DNA from: Lachnospiraceae bacterium
Lineage (GTDB): Bacteria > Bacillota > Clostridia > Lachnospirales > Lachnospiraceae
Reading direction: 5' to 3'
Assembly (NCBI GenBank): GCA_017550165.1
Contig: JAFZQH010000032.1
Location: 36,143 to 100,142, forward strand
DNA length: 64,000 nucleotides
The position numbers and the translations under genes were made by a program. Position 1 is the first letter of the stretch. Each line of letters begins with the position of its first letter. The notes under the pieces were generated by a model. It saw only the letters and a list, made by a program, of their open reading frames with translations. It did no database searches and was not told the origin of the DNA. Positions 48,052-56,739 of this stretch are shown here, piece after piece.

Positions 48052-49551
48052 ATGAGTGAAGTCAGATTACAGATAAAGAACTTATGCAAGTCCTTCGGTA
48101 TCACCAGGGCGGTGCAGGATGTTTCTTTTGATATCATGAAGGGGGAAGTACATGCCCTCATAGGTGAGAACGGTTCCGGCAAGTCTACCCTTACCAACTG
48201 TCTCACCGGGATCTATTCCAAGGACAGCGGACAGTTCATCCTTGACGGCAAGGAGATCAATCCCAGGAACCAGGTTGAGGCCAATGATGAAGGCGTATCC
48301 ATTATCGTTCAGGAGCTGGGTACATTGGACAGCCTGACGGTTGCGGAGAACATTTTCCTGGGCCATGAGAACAAGTTCGTTAAGTTCGGTATCAAGAATA
48401 CCGCAGCCATGAACTCTCAGGCTAATGACCTTCTTAAACAATATGGTTTCGACAGGATCAAGGCTTCAGAGATGGTTGATTCATACAACTTCGAGGACCG
48501 CAAGCTTGTGGAGATCGTTAAGGCTACTTATTTCAATCCCAAGATAGTTGTGGTCGATGAGACTACCACCGCCCTTTCCCAGGAAGGACGTGAGGAGCTT
48601 TATAAGCACATCAACCGTATCCGCGAAGAGGGTAACACCGTAATATTTATATCCCATGACCTCCAGGAGGTCCTCCGAATGTCGGATTCCATTACGGTTC
48701 TCCGGGACGGAGTATATATCGATACAGTCAAGAGTGCGGACGTTAACGAGGACGATCTTAAGAAGCTTATGGTAGGCCGTGAAGTGTCAGGAAGCTATTA
48801 TCGTGCGGACTACGGCGAGGCGGTTTCAGATGAGGTTGTTCTTACGGCAAAGGGCGTTACTGTTCCCGGCCTGATACAGGATATCAGCTTTGAACTTCAC
48901 AAGGGTGAGATATTGGGCTTCGGAGGCCTCTCCGAGTCCGGAATGCATGAGGTAGGCAAGGCTGTATTCGGCGCCTCATTTGACAGGGAAGGATCCGTTA
49001 CCCTATCCGACGGTACCGGGATCAAGGATATTCCTACCGCTATCGCTCACAGCATGGCATACACATCCAAGGACAGGGATAATGAATCAGTTGTTATGAA
49101 CCAGGGTATCGGGGACAATATATGTCTACCCTCGCTGGATTCCATATCCAATAAAGCCGGCATTCTCATGTCGAAGAAGATGAAAGAATTCGCAGGCAAG
49201 CATGCAGCTACCATGTCTGTTAAGATGGTCAATACAGACCAGTTTGTCAGCGACCTCTCCGGCGGTAACAAGCAGAAGGTGGTCCTTGCCCGCTGGATAG
49301 GCAAGGATTCGGATATACTTGTGCTGGATTCTCCTACAAGAGGTATTGATATCAAGGTAAAACAGGATATATACCAGCTTATGGACCGCATGAGAAAAGA
49401 AGGCAAATCCATTATCATGATCTCAGAGGAGATGGCTGAACTTATCGGTATGTGCGACCGTATCCTCATCATGAAGGATGGAAGGATCAACGCAGAGCTT
49501 ATGAGAGATCCCAATATGGATGAGAATAAGCTTATAGAGCAGATGGTTTAA
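48052..49551 (+). CDS. Sugar-type ABC transporter ATPase (two ABC domains)
   Basis: 499-aa tandem ABC ATPase of the MglA/RbsA class. Domain 1 has GENGSGKSTLTN and Walker B IVVVDETTTAL; domain 2 has the degenerate P-loop region GGLSESGMHEVGKAVFG and an intact signature LSGGNKQKVVLARW with VLDSPTRGID. It energises import with the two permeases. AAGGAGG precedes the ATG. In domain 1 the signature region reads YNFEDRKLVEIVKA rather than LSGGQ, normal for this class only in part. Confidence 0.92.
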   Translation: MSEVRLQIKNLCKSFGITRAVQDVSFDIMKGEVHALIGENGSGKSTLTNCLTGIYSKDSGQFILDGKEINPRNQVEANDEGVSIIVQELGTLDSLTVAENIFLGHENKFVKFGIKNTAAMNSQANDLLKQYGFDRIKASEMVDSYNFEDRKLVEIVKATYFNPKIVVVDETTTALSQEGREELYKHINRIREEGNTVIFISHDLQEVLRMSDSITVLRDGVYIDTVKSADVNEDDLKKLMVGREVSGSYYRADYGEAVSDEVVLTAKGVTVPGLIQDISFELHKGEILGFGGLSESGMHEVGKAVFGASFDREGSVTLSDGTGIKDIPTAIAHSMAYTSKDRDNESVVMNQGIGDNICLPSLDSISNKAGILMSKKMKEFAGKHAATMSVKMVNTDQFVSDLSGGNKQKVVLARWIGKDSDILVLDSPTRGIDIKVKQDIYQLMDRMRKEGKSIIMISEEMAELIGMCDRILIMKDGRINAELMRDPNMDENKLIEQMV

Positions 49552-49567
49552 GGGGGATATAGAGAAT

Positions 49568-50536
49568 ATGAGTCAGAATAATAATCCGTCAGTTTCGAAA
49601 GATGCGGAACTGAAAAAGTTTTCAAAGATGTCTCTGATAAGATCCCTCCTACCCATAGCAGGACTTATCATAATCTTTATTATATTTAACATCCTGACCA
49701 ACGGCAGGATGATCAGCAACATGTCCCTTGTATTGTCCCAGGTATACGTTACCATGATCGCGGCAACAGGTGTGTTCTTTATTATGACCATGGGAGGTCT
49801 TGATTTCTCCCAGGGATCCATACTTGGTATATCATCCATCGTGGTGTGCCTGGTATCCAAGGTCAACATACCCCTGGCCATTGTTGCGGGTATCGTATCC
49901 GGAGCAGTTATCGGGGCTATCAATGGTTACTTTTACGTAAACAGAAAGATCAAGTCTTTCATCGTTACCATATGTACCATGTTCCTCTTCAGAGGCTTCA
50001 TCAAGTACATGGCAAGTAACGCTCCCGTTGCGGGAAGCGCTGCCCTTATCAATTACAATAACGACGTTATCAAGGCAACTTGCACCATCATTATCCTTGC
50101 GGTAGGTTTCTTCTTCTTCAAGTATACCAAGTTCGGGATCTACCTCAAAGCTATCGGTGCAGGAGAGAAGGCAGCCAAGTTCTCCGGTATCAGGACTGAC
50201 AGGATGAAGTTCTTTATCTACGTTCTGGCAGGGGCCATCACGGGATTTGCGGCATTTATCAACTGTATCAAGGTCGGATCCGTTACCGCTTCCGGTGGTA
50301 ATCAGCTGGAGACCCAGATACTTATAGCGCTGGTTCTCGGCGGAATGCCTATATCGGGTGGTGCCAAGGTAAGATTTGAGAACGTTATCGTCGGTTCACT
50401 TCTTTACATTGTATTGAATACCGGACTGACCATGCTGGGCTTTACCACACAGATGATGCAGCTCATTCAGGGAGTTGTGTTCCTCATCTTCGTTGCGGTA
50501 TTCGCCGACAGACAATCACTACAGGTTATCAAATAG
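49568..50536 (+). CDS. Sugar-type ABC transporter permease 2
   Basis: 322-aa RbsC-like permease. GGLDFSQGSILGISSIVVC is the conserved segment, KFGIYLKAIGAGEKAAKFSG the coupling loop, and LVLGGMPISGGAKVRFENVI near the end is typical. It differs clearly from permease 1. Last gene of the operon, followed by a strong bidirectional terminator. Confidence 0.9.
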   Translation: MSQNNNPSVSKDAELKKFSKMSLIRSLLPIAGLIIIFIIFNILTNGRMISNMSLVLSQVYVTMIAATGVFFIMTMGGLDFSQGSILGISSIVVCLVSKVNIPLAIVAGIVSGAVIGAINGYFYVNRKIKSFIVTICTMFLFRGFIKYMASNAPVAGSAALINYNNDVIKATCTIIILAVGFFFFKYTKFGIYLKAIGAGEKAAKFSGIRTDRMKFFIYVLAGAITGFAAFINCIKVGSVTASGGNQLETQILIALVLGGMPISGGAKVRFENVIVGSLLYIVLNTGLTMLGFTTQMMQLIQGVVFLIFVAVFADRQSLQVIK

Positions 50537-50544
50537 CAGGACAT

Positions 50545-50586
50545 AAAAAACCGCCTCTGAAAGCAGGAGCTTCAGAGGCGGTTTTT
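50545..50586. terminator. Bidirectional terminator
   Basis: AAAAAACCGCCTCTGAA pairs with TTCAGAGGCGGTTTTT around a 9-nt loop. Runs of A and T on both sides serve the ABC operon (plus) and the kinase gene (minus). Confidence 0.9.
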
Positions 50587-50603
50587 CTAACGATCAAATC
50601 TTA

Positions 50604-51224
50604 TTACTCACGCATAAGGGATACCAGCATATCAACGGCTTTATCCATTCCTATGAGACCGCTGTTGATACAGATGTCGTAGTTGGACATGTCCATCCAT
50701 TCCTTATTGGTATGGGTTCTGAAGAAATCACTTCTCTTCTTGTCCATCTTCTTGATACGGTCTTCTGCCTGTTCTTTGGGGAACTTCTCCGTTTCAATGG
50801 TACGGTTCATGCGGAAGTCCTTATCGGCAAAGATGAATACCTTCAGACAGTCATTTCTGCTCCGGAATATATCGGAAGCGCAGCGGCCGATGATAACGCA
50901 GTCACCTTCTGCAGCCTTGGCCTCGATTATCCTTTTCTCCTCCATAAATAGTTTTACTGATAAAGGAAGATTGGATTCCGACAAGGGTGCCTTATTGGAA
51001 CTGTTCAGTGCGCCGCCGATCTTGGCAGAAAGATTAAAGATCAGGCTGCCGGGAGCGGTCTCCTCCAGATCCTCTATATACTTGGTCTGAAGATCTAAGA
51101 GCTTGGCAGCTTCTATGAGAATATTCCTGTCGTAAAGCGGAATCCCCAATTCCTTGGCTACGCGGCGACCAATCTCGTTACCTCCTGTGGCAAACTGTCT
51201 TTCCATTGCCAGGATATGATACAT
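50604..51224 (-). CDS. Cytidylate kinase-like protein
   Basis: 206-aa P-loop kinase-like protein of the cytidylate kinase-like group. QFATGGNEIGRRVAKELGIP carries the nucleotide-binding loop (degenerate GxxxxGKS), followed by YDRNILIEAAKLL and VIIGRCASDIF. The C-terminal DYDICINSG-like ending is characteristic. The physiological substrate is unknown; true CMP kinase (Cmk) is larger and has a canonical loop. ATG at 51224 follows AAAGGGGG. Confidence 0.85.
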   Translation of the reverse strand: MYHILAMERQFATGGNEIGRRVAKELGIPLYDRNILIEAAKLLDLQTKYIEDLEETAPGSLIFNLSAKIGGALNSSNKAPLSESNLPLSVKLFMEEKRIIEAKAAEGDCVIIGRCASDIFRSRNDCLKVFIFADKDFRMNRTIETEKFPKEQAEDRIKKMDKKRSDFFRTHTNKEWMDMSNYDICINSGLIGMDKAVDMLVSLMRE

Positions 51225-51333
51225 AAAAAGACCCCCTTTCATAAGAAAGAAACACCTTGTTCAACATCAGTATAGCACCATTTTAAAAATATATAAATGC
51301 CCCAAAGACATCTTATTTGAGATCATGTGAGGA

Positions 51334-51510
51334 TCAGTTGTCCTTAAGGGCAATGCCCTCAGGATTCTGAGGGGATTTGATGCCCTTTATCCGGCAAAGC
51401 CTGGTCTCCTCTTCAGCCGGGATATCCTCTTCATCTTCATCAAAGGAGTAATATGTACACATTCCGTCCCGGGAATTCCACCGGCAATCGTTGATATTGC
51501 AATACTTCAT
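51334..51510 (-). CDS. Small Cys-containing acidic protein
   Basis: 58-aa protein, too short for most gene callers. It has KYCNINDCRWNSRDGMCTYY (three Cys) and a later Cys in TRLCRIKGIK, with an acidic stretch (DEDEED) between. Four cysteines spaced like this could bind a metal such as zinc. GGAGGGG lies upstream of the ATG. It lies 23 bp downstream of the next minus-strand gene and is likely co-transcribed with it. I do not recognise the family. Confidence 0.6.
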   Translation of the reverse strand: MKYCNINDCRWNSRDGMCTYYSFDEDEEDIPAEEETRLCRIKGIKSPQNPEGIALKDN

Positions 51511-51533
51511 AGAAAATGCTCCCCTCCGCCGGT

Positions 51534-52058
51534 TTACAGGTTCAGGCTGTTAAGCAGTTCGGCAAGTTTTTCCTTGTCCTTGGTATAGATCATGACTCCG
51601 TTATAGCAGGGGATCATGGTAGTGATATGGGGCTTTAAGGTTATGGAGTTCTGAAGCTTATGGATAACAAAGTCCACATAGGCACCGTCTATCTTAAGGA
51701 AGAGGCAGCGGTCCGTATCCAGGGTGTCTACCTCATAGGCGGCTTCAGTAAGAAGACGCCGGATATCATTATCCTGGTTGGACTGCTCTTTTGATTTATT
51801 GATAATGTAATACCCCTTGGAGTCCCTTGCCATGTCCAGAGCGGTTATGGCCCGCTGTACCTGCTTGGTCAGGGCCGCTGAAGGGGGATATAGGGATTCG
51901 AAGTATCCCATAAAGTCCGAGGGCCTCTTGAAGGTGGAGTTCACCGTCCTGGCCTCTGCCTCGGTGGTGAGGATCTTACGGATTATAGCCTCACATTCTG
52001 CCCTGCTGGGGGTCTTCTTCTTGGGTATTGGTCTGAAACTGCTGAATTCCTCTGACAT
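51534..52058 (-). CDS. Hypothetical protein
   Basis: 174-aa soluble protein I do not recognise. The N-terminal region is helical (SRAECEAIIRKILTTEAEA), the centre has a short charged linker (NKSKEQSNQDNDIRRL), and the C-terminal half is a compact alpha/beta domain (CLFLKIDGAYVDFVIHKL, then MIPCYNGVMIYTKDKEKL). ATG at 52058 is chosen because GGAGG precedes it; an in-frame ATG 21 bp upstream lacks one. First gene of a two-gene minus-strand unit. Confidence 0.65.
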   Translation of the reverse strand: MSEEFSSFRPIPKKKTPSRAECEAIIRKILTTEAEARTVNSTFKRPSDFMGYFESLYPPSAALTKQVQRAITALDMARDSKGYYIINKSKEQSNQDNDIRRLLTEAAYEVDTLDTDRCLFLKIDGAYVDFVIHKLQNSITLKPHITTMIPCYNGVMIYTKDKEKLAELLNSLNL

Positions 52059-52510
52059 GATAGTTGTCCTCCGACTCAATGATATTACAAAACCGCTCTT
52101 TGTTCAAGATTAACCCATATCTTACAAGCGAATGGAGTTAAATTTATATTGGAATAAGCGGCGCAAAGCGGAAAAAAGATGTTACAGCGTCCCACGGGCC
52201 TTGAAAATAAAGGAATTAGGAAGGGCGTATCTTTCAAGAGAGGAAGAAGGGATGGTTGGAAGAAGGATTGTGAAGAAAACGCAAAGAAACAGAGGCTAAA
52301 TGCCCCGAAAAATACAGTTAAGCGGAAAAAAGATGTCACTTTCAGAGGGAAAACGAAGACTCCGGGAGGGCGGCGGCGAAAGAGAATAATTAAAACCAAA
52401 TTATACTAATCTCAGAAGCCCTGATATTGCTTGACTTGGGAACGGACATTTGCTATACTGTCGGAAATGAACAATATAAAATACTTAAAGCGGAGATTTG
52501 ACGAATAGCT
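52059..52510. other. Gene-free interval between divergent units
   Basis: About 450 bp without a convincing gene. It holds the upstream region of the hypothetical protein, a Lys/Arg-rich open frame with no good ribosome binding site (rejected), and the AbiE promoter at its right end. Confidence 0.55.
52431..52459 (+). promoter_or_regulatory. AbiE-type operon promoter
   Basis: TTGACT (52431-52436), 17-bp spacer, TATACT (52454-52459), about 50 bp before the antitoxin start. Confidence 0.65.
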
Positions 52511-53104
52511 ATGGAATTGGAAAAAATTAGGCAGGCTGCGGAGAAAAACAACGGCTTCATAAGGACATATGAACTTCGGGAGATGAAGATCGATTATCGG
52601 GGAGTCCAACGTCTGATTCGGGACGGAGAACTGATAAAAATTAAAAATGGATTATATAAACTGCCGGGAGGGGATTCCTCCGAGGAAGAACTGGTGGCGG
52701 GACTTTTTCCGGACGGAGTCTTGTGCATGGAAAGCGCCCTGTATTATCACGGATACACTTCTCTGCCTCCCTTGAAATGGAACATAGCCGTGGATAAGGA
52801 CACCTCCAAATCCCGGTTTGATATAGGATATCCTTTTGTAAAGCCTTTTTATTATGAGAGGGATCAGCTTATGATCGGAGCGGTTCCCCTTCAGATGGGC
52901 AGTGCCCGGATGTATGTATATGATAAGGAAAGGACCATCTGTGATTGCCTGAAATTCGAAAATAAGATGGATCGGAGCCTGTACAATCAGGCCATCCGTG
53001 CTTACATAGATGACCCGGACAAGAATGCACCCCTCCTATTTGAGTATGCCATGAAGCGTCGTATATATAAGAAGGCAAAAAATATTCTCGGGGTATGGCT
53101 GTAG
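52511..53104 (+). CDS. AbiEi-type antitoxin
   Basis: 197-aa protein of the AbiEi family, antitoxin of type IV toxin-antitoxin systems, which represses its own operon and counteracts the nucleotidyltransferase toxin. The N-terminal winged helix (AAEKNNGFIRTYELREMKID, then VQRLIRDGELIKIKNGLYKL) is classic. LCMESALYYHGYTSLPP and YDKERTICDCL are AbiEi core motifs. The ribosome binding site is weak. The partner toxin gene starts 16 bp downstream. Confidence 0.85.
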   Translation: MELEKIRQAAEKNNGFIRTYELREMKIDYRGVQRLIRDGELIKIKNGLYKLPGGDSSEEELVAGLFPDGVLCMESALYYHGYTSLPPLKWNIAVDKDTSKSRFDIGYPFVKPFYYERDQLMIGAVPLQMGSARMYVYDKERTICDCLKFENKMDRSLYNQAIRAYIDDPDKNAPLLFEYAMKRRIYKKAKNILGVWL

Positions 53105-53120
53105 AGGAGAACTGCAAAAG

Positions 53121-53939
53121 ATGACCATAGATGAGCTTAAAAAAAAGTGTATCAGGGAGGGAAGGTCGCTCCAGTGGCTTTTGACGGTGCTGGCAGAGGA
53201 AGAGGTCCTTTCAAGGGCCCGGGCAGGATCCTTTAGCGACCGCCTGGTCGTAAAAGGAGGCTATGTCCTCCAAAGCCTGGGAAAGGTACCTGCGCCGCTG
53301 CTGCCTAAGCTGGAGCTGGAGGTATACTCTTCCGACGAGGACCAGTTTCTAATGGAAATAAAAGAGGAAAGGGAGTCCTCCTATGTTCATATTAAAGATG
53401 TGGGGGAGGCTTCCCCCTGTCTTTTCGCCCTTAAGGCTATGGTGGACGGGATCCCGGTGACCTTCTACATGGATATAACCTTTAGGGAAGGGGAGCCGGC
53501 CGGGGGCTGCGGCTGCGAACTTCTCAGGCTTTCCGGAGAAGGAGAGCCCTTCCCCCTTAAATACATGTATCCGGAGGCTATCTTTATGGACTGTTTCCGG
53601 GAGGTCATGGAAAAAAAAGAGATCCTGGATTCCATGGAGACCTGGTATGACATGTTCTATATATCCATTGCCTTAAGCCCGGAGGGCCGGAGGCTGGGGG
53701 AGTACCTGGAGGACTCATTTTCTCCTGATCCGGAGGACGTCTTCGGGGAACTTAAGAAAATGAAGAGCCTGAGCCATCGCTGGAGAGCCTTTGCGAGGGA
53801 GTACCGTCTTCCTTTGCGGGAATTTGCTGATCTGGCTGATCATTTAACATCTGTCATCGGCCCGGTGATAAAGGCCGCCGCTTCCGGAGAAGAGTTCTTC
53901 GGGGTATGGATGCCGGAGCTTTGCAGATATATAGATTGA
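53121..53939 (+). CDS. AbiEii-like protein with altered catalytic motif
   Basis: 272-aa partner of the AbiEi antitoxin. The segment FSDRLVVKGGYVLQSLG corresponds to the nucleotidyltransferase motif F-V-L-K-GG-T-x-L, and YPEAIFMDCFREVMEK to the conserved PEAxxAEK region. The expected R-x-S-x-DxD metal-binding motif that follows reads LPKLELEVYS, with Glu-Leu-Glu in place of Asp-x-Asp, and the GG is followed by Tyr. The protein may be inactive or have altered chemistry. Assignment rests on position plus these partial motifs. Confidence 0.65.
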   Translation: MTIDELKKKCIREGRSLQWLLTVLAEEEVLSRARAGSFSDRLVVKGGYVLQSLGKVPAPLLPKLELEVYSSDEDQFLMEIKEERESSYVHIKDVGEASPCLFALKAMVDGIPVTFYMDITFREGEPAGGCGCELLRLSGEGEPFPLKYMYPEAIFMDCFREVMEKKEILDSMETWYDMFYISIALSPEGRRLGEYLEDSFSPDPEDVFGELKKMKSLSHRWRAFAREYRLPLREFADLADHLTSVIGPVIKAAASGEEFFGVWMPELCRYID

Positions 53940-53964
53940 CACATACGGCTAATCCGTGTAAATT
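53936..53964 (+). promoter_or_regulatory. metNIQ promoter overlapping the AbiEii-like stop
   Basis: TTGACA (53936-53941; the TGA is the stop codon of the preceding gene), 17-bp spacer, TAAATT (53959-53964). ACGG/CCGT half-sites (around 53946-53957) are spaced by CTAAT and could be a repressor site. No S-box riboswitch is seen in the 75-nt leader. Confidence 0.5.
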
Positions 53965-54038
53965 GTAGTGGTATTCTTAAAACATTTGTGATAATATAGT
54001 GGAAGTGTTTTAGTAGGTAAATCATTTTGGAGTGTAAA

Positions 54039-55064
54039 ATGAGCGAAAAACCTGTTATTGAAATAAGGAATTTAAGCAAGACCTTCGTCTCAAGAACCTC
54101 AAAAGACAAGACGGTGGAGGCCCTGGAAGACATCAGTCTTACCATCAACGAGGGAGAGATATACGGGATCATCGGAATGAGCGGTGCAGGAAAGTCCACC
54201 CTGGTACGCTGCATCAATTATCTGGAGAAGCCTTCTTCCGGTAAGGTGATCATTAACGGACAGGACCTTTCCACCTTGAGTGATAAGGAGCTTCGGGAGG
54301 TTCGCCACAAGGTCTCCATGATATTCCAGCATTTTAACCTTCTGATGCAACGTAACGTCTGGGATAACGTGAAGTTTCCCCTGGAGATCTTAGGGGTCGG
54401 CAAGGAGGAAGCAGACAGGAAGGTGGCAGAGCTTCTGGATCTGGTTGGCCTGTCTGATAAGGCCAAGAGCTATCCGGTCCAGCTCTCCGGCGGACAGAAG
54501 CAGCGTGTGGCCATAGCCAGGGCCCTGGCTTCAGATCCGGGGATACTGCTCTGTGATGAGGGAACCAGCGCTTTGGATCCCAGCACCACCGATTCCATCC
54601 TTAAGCTTTTAAAAGAGATAAACGAGAAGATGCACATCACCATCGTGATGATCACTCATCAGATGAGCGTGGTTGAGGATATATGCCAGAAGGTAGCCAT
54701 TATCGATAAGGGTCATCTGGTGGAGACCGGCAGGGTCTCCGATGTGTTCACAAGGCCCTCCACTGAGGCAGCCAGACGTCTGGTATACCAGACCGGCGAA
54801 GAAGTGACGGAGCTTAACACTGACCGGTGTATCCGTATCGTATTTGACGGTGGATCCTCCTACGAACCGGTCATCGCCAATATGGTGCTTGAATGCAGGG
54901 TGCCGGTGAACATCATTTTCGCCAACACCAAGGATATAGAAGGCAAGGCTTTCGGCCAGATCGTGCTGCAGCTTCCCGATGATGAGAACCAGGCACAGAA
55001 GGCCATTCATTATCTGCGAAGCAGAAATCTGACGGTAGAGGAGCTGGAAAACTTCAATGGATAG
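54039..55064 (+). CDS. metN: Methionine ABC transporter ATPase MetN
   Basis: 341-aa ATPase energising methionine import. Walker A GMSGAGKSTLVR (near residues 46-57), signature LSGGQKQRVAIARAL, Walker B GILLCDEGTSALDP, H-loop ITHQM. Residues about 265-341 form the NIL regulatory domain (RCIRIVFDGGSSYEPVIANM), through which methionine inhibits transport. ATG at 54039 follows TTTGGAG. It overlaps metI by 8 bp. Standard metN-metI-metQ operon. Confidence 0.95.
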   Translation: MSEKPVIEIRNLSKTFVSRTSKDKTVEALEDISLTINEGEIYGIIGMSGAGKSTLVRCINYLEKPSSGKVIINGQDLSTLSDKELREVRHKVSMIFQHFNLLMQRNVWDNVKFPLEILGVGKEEADRKVAELLDLVGLSDKAKSYPVQLSGGQKQRVAIARALASDPGILLCDEGTSALDPSTTDSILKLLKEINEKMHITIVMITHQMSVVEDICQKVAIIDKGHLVETGRVSDVFTRPSTEAARRLVYQTGEEVTELNTDRCIRIVFDGGSSYEPVIANMVLECRVPVNIIFANTKDIEGKAFGQIVLQLPDDENQAQKAIHYLRSRNLTVEELENFNG

Positions 55065-55719
55065 TGCAGTTGTCATTATGCTCCTTGAGGGTATAAGAGA
55101 TACATTATATATGACGGTTATGTCCACATTTTTTGCTTATGTGCTGGGATTTCCCCTGGCCATATGCCTGGTGCTCTTTAAGAAAGACGGCTTAAAGCCC
55201 CTTCCGGCGGTTCACAGGATACTGGACATCATCACGAATGTACTGCGGTCGGTGCCGTTTTTGATATTGATGATACTGGTCATACCCCTTACGAAGCTGA
55301 TAGTGGGCAAGAGTTACGGCTCTACGGCGACTATCGTGCCTCTCGTGATAGCGGCGGCACCTTTTGTAGCCAGGATCATAGAGTCATCACTTATGGAAGT
55401 AGACGCCGGAGTCATCGAGGCAGCCCAGAGTATGGGAGCTTCCGTATCCAATATCGTATTTAAGGTCCTGATCCCTGAGGCGAAGACATCCCTTATCACG
55501 GGAGCCACCACGGCACTGGTTACGATACTGGGGTATTCCGCCATGGCAGGAGCCGTGGGAGGCGGAGGTTTGGGAGATATAGCTATCAGATACGGCTATA
55601 TGAGATACCAGACAGATATGATGGTTATTACCGTTGTCCTTTTGGTTGTAATGGTCCAGATCCTTCAGGAGATTGGGACTCAGATAGCAAAGAGAACGGA
55701 TAAACGTAATATCAAATAG
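55057..55719 (+). CDS. metI: Methionine ABC transporter permease MetI
   Basis: 220-aa permease with five membrane segments. GIRDTLYMTVMSTFFAYVLG at the start, NVLRSVPFLILMILVIPLTK and the coupling helix EAAQSMGASVSNIVFKVLIP are characteristic of MetI. It overlaps metN by 8 bp, consistent with translational coupling, and precedes the receptor gene by 29 bp. Confidence 0.95.
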   Translation: MDSAVVIMLLEGIRDTLYMTVMSTFFAYVLGFPLAICLVLFKKDGLKPLPAVHRILDIITNVLRSVPFLILMILVIPLTKLIVGKSYGSTATIVPLVIAAAPFVARIIESSLMEVDAGVIEAAQSMGASVSNIVFKVLIPEAKTSLITGATTALVTILGYSAMAGAVGGGGLGDIAIRYGYMRYQTDMMVITVVLLVVMVQILQEIGTQIAKRTDKRNIK

Positions 55720-55748
55720 AGAGAAAAGAAAAAGGAGATTGAAGAAAA

Positions 55749-56663
55749 ATGAAGAGATTAGTAAGTAAGATCGGAACAGCTTTACTGGCAGGCGCACTGC
55801 TTTGCGGTGCATTTGCAGGATGCGGCGGAAGCACCGGCTCAGGCTCAAGTGCAGCAGCCTCATCAGCAGCAGGCTCAAGCGCAGCAGCCTCATCAGCAGC
55901 TGCTTCAAGCGCAGCAGGATCAGGTGCAGCCGGCAAGACCATTACCGTTGCAGCTACACCCACACCTCACGGAGAAGTGCTGGCCAAAGCTAAGGAAATC
56001 CTTGCAAAAGACGGTATCACCCTTGATATCAAAGAGTTTACCGATTATGTACAGCCCAACAACGTGGTAGATGCCGGCGAGATCGACTGCAACTACTTCC
56101 AGCACAAGCCTTATCTCGATGATTTCAACGAGAAGAACAAGACCAAGCTGGTTTCCGTCGCAGCTATCCACTATGAGCCCCTTGGAATCTATGCAGGCAA
56201 GACAAAGGCACTTGCTGACCTTAAGGACGGCGCAACAATAGCAGTTCCCAACGATTCTACCAACGAGGCAAGAGCCCTTCTTCTTCTTGAGGCCAACGGC
56301 ATCATCAAGCTTAAAGAGGGCGCAGGCGTATCAGCTACAGTACAGGATATCGCAGAGAACAAGAAGAACATTAAGATCATGGAGTTCGCTGCTGAGCAGG
56401 TTTCCAGACACATGGACGAGGTTGACCTGGTAGTTCTTAACGGTAACTATGCATTGAATGCAGGCCTCAACGCTTCAAAGGATGCTCTCGTTATCGAGGC
56501 AGCTGATTCAGAGGCAGCCAAGACCTATGCCAACATCATCGTAGTTAAGGAAGGCAATGAGAAGAACGAAGCTATTCAGGCTCTTTGCAAGGTATTAAAG
56601 AGTGATGAGATCAAGAAATACATCAATGATACCTACAAGGGCGCAGTAGTTCCCATGGACTAA
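55749..56663 (+). CDS. metQ: Methionine-binding lipoprotein MetQ
   Basis: 304-aa NlpA/MetQ-family receptor. Lipobox FAGC (Cys near residue 24) and a Ser/Ala repeat linker of about 35 residues precede the binding domain: ATPTPHGEVLAKAKEIL, then YFQHKPYLDDFNEKNK and ALADLKDGATIAVPNDSTNE. Specificity for L- or D-methionine is inferred from the family and operon. AAAGGAGA precedes the ATG. Confidence 0.93.
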   Translation: MKRLVSKIGTALLAGALLCGAFAGCGGSTGSGSSAAASSAAGSSAAASSAAASSAAGSGAAGKTITVAATPTPHGEVLAKAKEILAKDGITLDIKEFTDYVQPNNVVDAGEIDCNYFQHKPYLDDFNEKNKTKLVSVAAIHYEPLGIYAGKTKALADLKDGATIAVPNDSTNEARALLLLEANGIIKLKEGAGVSATVQDIAENKKNIKIMEFAAEQVSRHMDEVDLVVLNGNYALNAGLNASKDALVIEAADSEAAKTYANIIVVKEGNEKNEAIQALCKVLKSDEIKKYINDTYKGAVVPMD

Positions 56664-56679
56664 TCTGTAACGATCAACA

Positions 56680-56718
56680 GGCTGTATCAGTGCTTTGCGT
56701 TGGTACAGCCGTTTTTTT
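56680..56718 (+). terminator. Terminator after metQ
   Basis: GGCTGTA (56680-56686) pairs with TACAGCC (56704-56710) across a 17-nt loop, followed by a run of seven T. Confidence 0.7.
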
Positions 56719-56739
56719 AGGGTTTATTCTTCAGGGAAA

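Noticed and set aside
52085..52399. 104-codon minus-strand frame
   Set aside because: Phe/Leu-rich translation without a ribosome binding site, mirror of the basic frame on the other strand.
52179..52409. Lys/Arg-rich 76-codon frame between the hypothetical protein and AbiE genes
   Set aside because: No good ribosome binding site, extreme composition, an internal repeat of an A-rich motif and an equally long frame on the other strand. Most likely not coding.
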